A stretch of DNA of 64,000 nt, from NCBI GenBank assembly GCA_023415495.1, contig JAEZKK010000007.1, positions 69,216-133,215 of the forward strand. Reading direction: 5' to 3'. Of the stretch, positions 59,700-64,000 are shown piece by piece. Position numbers and translations under genes: made by a program. Positions within the stretch are counted from its first letter, which is position 1. The number at the start of each line of letters is the position of its first letter. The DNA comes from Bacteroidota bacterium. GTDB taxonomy: Bacteria > Bacteroidota > Bacteroidia > Bacteroidales > P3. Under the pieces are notes generated by a model. It was not told the origin of the DNA. It worked only from the letters and a program-made list of their open reading frames with translations, and searched no databases.

Positions 59700-61613
59700 T
59701 TAATTTTCCTTATTTTGTGCCTCTTCAATCATTTTTAATTTGGCTTCATTCAATGCAATTTCTTGTCTAAGGTTTTGCATCTTCTTTTCAAACTCTGCTT
59801 TTAAAATATCAGCTTGCTTGCTTTGAGCAAGGAATCCAATATTATTTTCCCAAAGATTTAAATCTTCTTTTAGTTTATGTAGTTTATCAAGAATAAATTT
59901 TCTTTCTTTGGAAATATTACTTGAATCGGAATGAGAAACTACTCTTTCTTTGAAACTACTTAATTTAAAATCTCTTGCATTGAGTTCAAGCTTATTAAAA
60001 TGATAATCTATAGCTGCTCTAAATTCTTTTTGCAAACGTTCTCTTTCTTGATTAGAAACAAAACCTACTTCCGACCATCTTCTTTGAAATTCTTTTATTG
60101 TATTCAAATTCTCGTCCTTGTCTTGTCCAAATTCAAAGGCTTTTACTTCTTTAATTATTTCTTCTTTCTTAAGAATGTTTTCTGATTCCATTTCCTTGCT
60201 TTGAGAGTAGAAACCACTCTTTCTTTCAAAGAATTTATCGCATGCCGCTCTAAATCTCGACCATATCTTATCTGATAATTTCTTATTCACATAACCAATA
60301 GTCTTCCATTCCTTTTGTAAATCCAATAACTCCTGTGTTGCCCTTTTCCAATCATCTCTTTCTGATATTGCCTCAGCTTTTAAACAAATCTCTATCTTCT
60401 TATTGTAATTTACCTCTTGCTCGTCTTTCAATTTATCAAAGACTTCTTTTTTATTAGCAAAGAATGTATTTAAGCTTGTTTTAAACTTTGTCCAAATTGC
60501 TTCATTTTCCTTTTGAGGAACCTGACCAATAGTTTTCCAAAGAGAAAGCATATCATTCATCTCATTTGTTGCACTATTCCAATCTTTTATGCTAATAAGA
60601 TTTCTTGATAATACTTCTTCCGCTTGCTGACAAATTGCTTGCTTTGCCATCAAATTATTTTCTAATTCTTTGTGAAGACTTTCGTAATACTCAATTCTTC
60701 TTGAATTAATTTTATCGGAAGCTGATTTAAATCTTTCCCATATCTCTTCATTCTTCTCAGAAGGTACTGGTCCAATTTCTTTCCAGTTCTGATGTAGATC
60801 CTGTAATGATTTAAATGATTTGCTAATCGATTGCTCTAATATCAATCCCTCAGCTTTCTCACATAATTCGATTTTTGCATCAAGATTTTTCTTCATATCC
60901 AAATCTCTCAGCTCTCTATTTATTTTTACTTTATCGTAAAACTTCTCTATTAAAAAATGATAGTTTTGCCAAAGTGTGTTAACTTCTGTTCTTGGAACCT
61001 GACCAATTGCCTTCCATTTCTCTTGAATTGCATTAAATTCATCATAAATCTGTTTTAAGCTCTCTTCAGAGTTCAATAGCTCTCTTAATTGCTCTAATAT
61101 ATTATTTTTCAAAGCAAGATTCTCAATTTTAATCCTTTCCTGCTCGTCAATATAATTTTGTCTTTTCTCCTTATATATTGAATAGTATTTTCTAAACTCA
61201 ATATCAATAGAGTCTTCCTCCAAAACAAAGTCCTTTTCACTTAATGTCTCATCGTTTTCAATTGATAGAAGAAACTCTTCTTTCTTAGCCTTTTGTTCTT
61301 GGTCAAGAATTGCTTTAAAAGCATTTCTTATTAAATTCACTCTTAGCTTTAACTCCTCAATATTCTCCTTTTCAATCAAATCTTTGATTTGAGATAATAA
61401 TTCTTTTTTATTCATAGAAGAATACAGCTTTGTTAAATCCTCAATGGATTCATGCTCATTCTCTGATTCATGCTCATTCTCATCATGTACAGATAAGATT
61501 TCATTAAAATGTTCCATATGAGCTTTTGTGTTGTCAGTGTCTTCTGTAATTACTTGCTCAATGTTTTGAGAAATTTCCTCATTAGTAACTACATTCTTTG
61601 GTTCCTCATTCAT
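59700..61613 (-). CDS. DUF349 repeat protein
   Basis: 637 residues from the ATG at 61611-61613; a TTG 33 bases earlier could add 11 residues. An acidic N-terminus (E, D, N rich) is followed by five repeats of a charged helical unit with the recurring core WKxIGxVP..E...IW.RF (near 200, 270, 345, 415 and 500), typical of DUF349 proteins. The highly charged helices suggest a nucleic-acid or protein-binding role; none is established. Single gene, with a TATTTTTG promoter box at 61705-61712. Confidence 0.85.
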   Translation of the reverse strand: MNEEPKNVVTNEEISQNIEQVITEDTDNTKAHMEHFNEILSVHDENEHESENEHESIEDLTKLYSSMNKKELLSQIKDLIEKENIEELKLRVNLIRNAFKAILDQEQKAKKEEFLLSIENDETLSEKDFVLEEDSIDIEFRKYYSIYKEKRQNYIDEQERIKIENLALKNNILEQLRELLNSEESLKQIYDEFNAIQEKWKAIGQVPRTEVNTLWQNYHFLIEKFYDKVKINRELRDLDMKKNLDAKIELCEKAEGLILEQSISKSFKSLQDLHQNWKEIGPVPSEKNEEIWERFKSASDKINSRRIEYYESLHKELENNLMAKQAICQQAEEVLSRNLISIKDWNSATNEMNDMLSLWKTIGQVPQKENEAIWTKFKTSLNTFFANKKEVFDKLKDEQEVNYNKKIEICLKAEAISERDDWKRATQELLDLQKEWKTIGYVNKKLSDKIWSRFRAACDKFFERKSGFYSQSKEMESENILKKEEIIKEVKAFEFGQDKDENLNTIKEFQRRWSEVGFVSNQERERLQKEFRAAIDYHFNKLELNARDFKLSSFKERVVSHSDSSNISKERKFILDKLHKLKEDLNLWENNIGFLAQSKQADILKAEFEKKMQNLRQEIALNEAKLKMIEEAQNKEN

Positions 61614-61704
61614 AATATTAATGTTAGAATACCTTTTGCAATGCAAAATTTAATTAGATAATTTTTTACTTTTGTTATTTGACTTTTTTATTAGAATAAC
61701 CTTG

Positions 61705-61712
61705 CAAAAATA
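61705..61712 (-). promoter_or_regulatory. Promoter -7 box for the DUF349 gene
   Basis: TATTTTTG on the minus strand, about 92 bases before the ATG. Confidence 0.5.
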
Positions 61713-61744
61713 AGATTTTTTTTAATCAAACAAAGAAATAATAT

Positions 61745-61752
61745 TATATTTG
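61745..61752 (+). promoter_or_regulatory. Promoter -7 box for the KE-rich secreted protein
   Basis: TATATTTG, 37 bases before the ATG at 61789, in the divergent gap with the DUF349 gene. Confidence 0.6.
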
Positions 61753-61788
61753 CATTTACTTTGAATCAAATATTTAATCAATAGAATT

Positions 61789-62676
61789 ATGAAAACTACC
61801 ATAAAAGGTCTTTATTTATTAGGTTTTTGCCTTATCACATTGGGACTTAATGCCCAAAAATCACAACTTAAAATCGAGATTGAGAACTTTAGTCTTAAGG
61901 CTCCTGATACATGGAATGCAAAAAAAACTAATACAAATCGAGAAGGATTCAGTATTGAATTAAGTAATAATGAAAATCAAAGTACAATTGGGATTCATTG
62001 TATAAAAAAAACAACTAATTTGGAATCAGCAATCATTAATCAAGCAAGCATAACAAGTATAAAACAAGGGTTTGAAGATATGATTATTGAAAAAGTAAAA
62101 TCCAAAAAAATGAATAAAAAATTCAGTGGGAAATTTTTGGAATACACAAACAGCCCATTAAGGGATTATTATAGAGGCGGATATTATGGTATTGAAGACA
62201 GAGGTTATACATATATTATAGAGTATTATTCATTGGACTTACCGTTAGAAAGAAAGGTAATAGAAAATATTATAAACACAATCAATATACTTGCACCTGA
62301 GTCAAGACCTAATTTCTTTTTAATTGAGAAAGAATTTATCCCAGAGGTTATTTCAATGCCAGAAGAAGAGATAGAAGAAGTACACCAAGAGGAAGAAGTA
62401 ATTGACACAACGAATCTTAGCAAGAAAGAACTAAAAAGGCTTGAGAAAAAAAGCAAGAAAGCCAAAAAAGATCATTTCGATATAGTTATCCAAGAAGAAG
62501 AGGCGAAGAAGAAAGCAGAAGAAGAAAATATTAAAGCAGAAAAGAAAAGTAAGAAATCTAAAAAAGAAAGAAGAATAGAGAAGGAAGAAACTAAGGAAGT
62601 AAAAGTGATTGATGAAGAAGAGAAAGAAGGAGAGAAAAAAGGCAATTTCTTCCAAAGAATCAAGAACATATTCTAA
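61789..62676 (+). CDS. Secreted protein with KE-rich C-terminal tail
   Basis: 295 residues. Signal peptide (residues 1-22), a globular part of about 150 residues (FSLKAPDTWNAKK to NIINTINIL), then a long lysine/glutamate tail (about 195-285: KKELKRLEKKSKKAKK, EEEAKKKAEEENIKAEKK) ending in KGNFFQRIKNIF. The tail is a likely extended helix. No known family is recognised and no neighbour suggests a function. Low-complexity tails like this vary in length between strains. Confidence 0.7.
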   Translation: MKTTIKGLYLLGFCLITLGLNAQKSQLKIEIENFSLKAPDTWNAKKTNTNREGFSIELSNNENQSTIGIHCIKKTTNLESAIINQASITSIKQGFEDMIIEKVKSKKMNKKFSGKFLEYTNSPLRDYYRGGYYGIEDRGYTYIIEYYSLDLPLERKVIENIINTINILAPESRPNFFLIEKEFIPEVISMPEEEIEEVHQEEEVIDTTNLSKKELKRLEKKSKKAKKDHFDIVIQEEEAKKKAEEENIKAEKKSKKSKKERRIEKEETKEVKVIDEEEKEGEKKGNFFQRIKNIF

Positions 62677-62813
62677 TACATTGACACTTTATGCAGATTC
62701 GCTTGCCTTCTTCAAAGTAATGTTTAGTAGAGAACTTGCTTATTCATCCCTCACACTTCCTAATTTTAAATTCCCAAGCCTTTATTTTAAATTTAGAAGA
62801 AGATATTTCACCC

Positions 62814-62945
62814 AAAAAATCCGATTTTCTTCCCCAAAAAATCCGATTTTTCGACCCAAAAAATCCGACTTTTCACCCCAAAAAATCGGATTTTTCACCC
62901 CAAAAAATCGGATTTTTCACCCATAAAAATCCGATTTTTTGACCA
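62814..62945. repeat. 22-bp array, AAAAAATCCGATTTTT (6 units)
   Basis: Units start at 62814, 62836, 62858, 62880, 62902 and 62924, exactly 22 bp apart. Units 1-3 and 6 read ATCCGA, units 4 and 5 read ATCGGA, so two units are inverted within the register. Spacers are C-rich (CACCCC, GACCC). Each unit has an A-tract and a T-tract in the same place, so the DNA is phased by about two helical turns. It opens the 579-bp convergent gap after 61789-62676; 62677-62813 shows nothing else. Confidence 0.93.
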
Positions 62946-62948
62946 TAA

Positions 62949-63011
62949 ACAAGAAGTCTAATTTTAAAAACAAGAAGTCTAAAAGTAAAAAGAAGAAGTT
63001 TAAATCTGCAC
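62949..63011. repeat. 21-bp array, ACAAGAAGTCTA (3 units)
   Basis: Units begin at 62949, 62970 and 62991, 21 bp apart (ACAAGAAGTCTA, ACAAGAAGTCTA, AGAAGAAGTTTA). The array follows the 22-bp array directly. Confidence 0.8.
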
Positions 63012-63042
63012 CAATAACAAAACCCTTTACACACACTTCTCT

Positions 63043-63126
63043 TTTGATTCTACGAAAATGTAATTTGATTCTATTTTTTTGTAATTTGATTCTAATTCCG
63101 TAGAATTTGATTCTATAAAATTAAAA
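63043..63126. repeat. 21-bp array, TTTGATTCTA family (4 units)
   Basis: TTTGATTCTA starts units at 63043, 63064, 63085 and 63106, all 21 bp apart. It is the inverted form of the GAATCAAA family at 23121-23204, and the variable parts (CGAAAATGTAA, ATTCCGTAGAA) also correspond to those units. Confidence 0.92.
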
Positions 63127-63165
63127 CGAAGTGTTATTGTTAGCAGGATTGAAGTGACATAAAAA

Positions 63166-63268
63166 TCTTCTTTATTTCAGTAATTGTCTTCTTTAGATAT
63201 GGTTTTGAGTAGCATCAATTAACCCTTCAATTCCTTTTCTGATGCTCTTCAATTCCTATTTTAGACAC
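63166..63268. repeat. Short arrays TCTTCTTTA (2 x 21 bp) and CTTCAATTCC (2 x 22 bp)
   Basis: TCTTCTTTA recurs at 63166 and 63187; CTTCAATTCC recurs at 63225 and 63247. The last unit runs into the 3' end of the membrane-protein gene that ends at 63256. Two-unit arrays are weaker evidence, but they continue the same register style next to three longer arrays. Confidence 0.55.
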
Positions 63269-63711
63269 AAAATTCGGACTAAAAATGCTGCGTATGAAGG
63301 ACCATCATGAAAATAAATTTCTCTAACAATATCTCCCAACATAAAATAAATACCCCAAACAATAACAACATGAACAACATTAATTATTTTGTATTTTATT
63401 TTTTTTTGTAAATCCATTTTTAATATTTCATCGAACACTCTGTCGCATCTTCGTTTATAGCCAAAATATATTACTGAGGACAAACCAAACATTATAGGCA
63501 AATAAGCTAAAATATAATAATTTGACCAAATTAAAGGATTGTAAAAGAAAATACCTAATATATTTAATAAGTTCAAAGTCGTAATTGCTATCATTATTCC
63601 TACTAGCATTGCTCCACCTATGAAGTAAGTATTCCCAACATTCCAAAATCTATCATATTTTTTCACTACAAAAGAAATACTATAAAACAAATATTTATAT
63701 ATCATAATCAT
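63256..63711 (-). CDS. Small integral membrane protein
   Basis: 151 residues from the ATG at 63709-63711 (another ATG lies 6 bases on). About four membrane segments (near 20-48, 55-80, and two between 110 and 140) separated by a basic KRRCDRVFDEILK loop. No family recognised. It starts just 8 bases after the stop of a short ORF with a glycine/lysine/tryptophan tail; the arrangement is compatible with, but does not prove, an effector tail plus immunity protein. It sits beside transposase debris. Confidence 0.6.
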   Translation of the reverse strand: MIMIYKYLFYSISFVVKKYDRFWNVGNTYFIGGAMLVGIMIAITTLNLLNILGIFFYNPLIWSNYYILAYLPIMFGLSSVIYFGYKRRCDRVFDEILKMDLQKKIKYKIINVVHVVIVWGIYFMLGDIVREIYFHDGPSYAAFLVRILCLK

Positions 63712-63719
63712 CAATTTTA

Positions 63720-63866
63720 TTACTTAAACCATTTATTATCATCTTTTCCATACCATTTACTATGTCCAAATTTTCCACCTAAATTCCATCCAATGCTTCT
63801 CATCGTGTGGGATTTACAATCCCGCTCTTCTCTATTATTAGGATTTATAATACAATACTTATTCAT
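63720..63866 (-). pseudogene. Short ORF (48 codons) across a REP-like hairpin; possible gene tail
   Basis: The frame opens at an ATG (63864-63866) just after the transposase stop and ends with GGKFGHSKWYGKDDNKWFK. Its first half runs through the REP-like palindrome and so is unlikely to be original coding sequence; the second half looks like the C-terminal end of some larger protein cut off by insertion of transposase DNA. Not a recognised family. Confidence 0.35.
63807..63825. repeat. REP-like hairpin next to transposase remnant
   Basis: GTGGGATT and AATCCCGC form an 8-bp stem around TAC (one G-T pair). It lies 46 bases downstream of the transposase remnant on the minus strand, the position of REP sequences flanking REP-associated transposase genes. 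Confidence 0.6.
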
Positions 63867-63871
63867 ATATA

Positions 63872-64000
63872 TTATTTTATCACTTCAACATTTAATATTC
63901 CTTTTCCTCCTGCATAATCAATTGCTGAACTATATTTATATTCTTCTGGCAAATATACAAATTCTTCTTTTACGGGTTATTATTCATGTGATTTAATTTC
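63872..64000 (-). pseudogene. REP-associated (RAYT) Y1-type transposase, 3' fragment, frameshifted
   Basis: Read on the minus strand, codons give KLNHMNNNP, then after a one-base shift VKEEFVYLPEEYKYSSAIDY and a final GGKGILNVEVIK with stop at 63872-63874. The NNPVK...EEYKYSSAxDYAG...DVE/NVE ending is characteristic of the C-terminus of IS200-like REP-associated tyrosine transposases. The shift at CCGTAA destroys the frame, so the copy is decayed at least here. The rest lies beyond the window. Confidence 0.75.

Noticed and set aside
62609..62942. Overlapping reading frames through the AAAAAATCCGATTTTT array that look like FSPQKIGFF-type repeats
   Set aside because: The 22-bp period is not a multiple of three, so the apparent peptide repeats come from all three frames of one DNA repeat; no signal or start site supports translation.

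Overview
The window looks like a single stretch of an AT-rich Bacteroidota chromosome, probably order Bacteroidales. The evidence is Bacteroidota-type promoters (TAnnTTTG -7 boxes, often read as TATCTTTG), few clear Shine-Dalgarno sequences, and lineage-typical genes: BatA-like vWA protein, DUF349, DUF3109, a DUF6913-like protein, a GlmU-like transferase, DUF4139 and a pyrophosphate-type phosphofructokinase. No genus is claimed. Most of the window is ordinary core metabolism with few intact mobile genes.

Layout. 1-365 is the 5' part of a coiled-coil lipoprotein. 468-7370 is a thiamine operon led by a TPP riboswitch: thiD, thiS, a TenI/ThiE-like gene, thiE, thiG, thiC, thiH and a ThiF/MoeB-like adenylyltransferase. 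7372-14290 holds a BatA-like protein, PepE, TsaC/YrdC, DUF456, a GT9 glycosyltransferase, ilvE and truA. 14607-17551 has two tandem TrkH potassium transporters. 17565-22786 has hemW, an orphan histidine kinase, a DUF6913-like gene, dapA and fructose-bisphosphate aldolase. 23259-27679 has tRNA-Ala, gcvP, a nitroreductase and fabD. 27875-41511 has a Dcp peptidase, a secreted lipoprotein, HU, fmt, ribH, an M23/LysM hydrolase, rpoN, asnS, a mannose-1-phosphate guanylyltransferase, a PPi-type PFK and DUF3109. 41635-53908 has glnS, a barrel-like protein, an AlgJ/MBOAT/AlgJ O-acetylation cassette, sdaA, valS and a DUF4139 protein. 54095-62676 has sufS, lon, a GlmU-like protein, rpmE (type B), DUF349 and a KE-rich secreted protein. 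The right edge is accessory: a small membrane protein, a short orphan ORF, a REP-like hairpin and the frameshifted tail of a REP-associated (RAYT, Y1-type) transposase.

The most unusual feature is between the genes. All five convergent gaps longer than 20 bp (22.8-23.3, 30.0-30.4, 44.0-44.3, 53.9-54.1 and 62.7-63.3 kb), plus one divergent gap (14.3-14.6 kb), contain short arrays of 2-6 tandem units with a period of exactly 21, 22 or 23 bp. Each array has its own mostly palindromic motif. Different arrays are placed next to one another like a mosaic, single units are inverted while the register is kept, and a GAATCAAA 21-bp family recurs beside palindromic arrays at four loci. Two loci (30.18-30.33 and 44.09-44.25 kb) carry homologous copies of a larger element: a canonical promoter, a leader with a small GGAAA/TTTCC stem and a possible mini-ORF, then four palindromes at 23-bp spacing. 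I see these as a BIME-like mosaic system, possibly transcribed as small RNAs. Function is inference; periodicity, orientation and location are read directly from the sequence.
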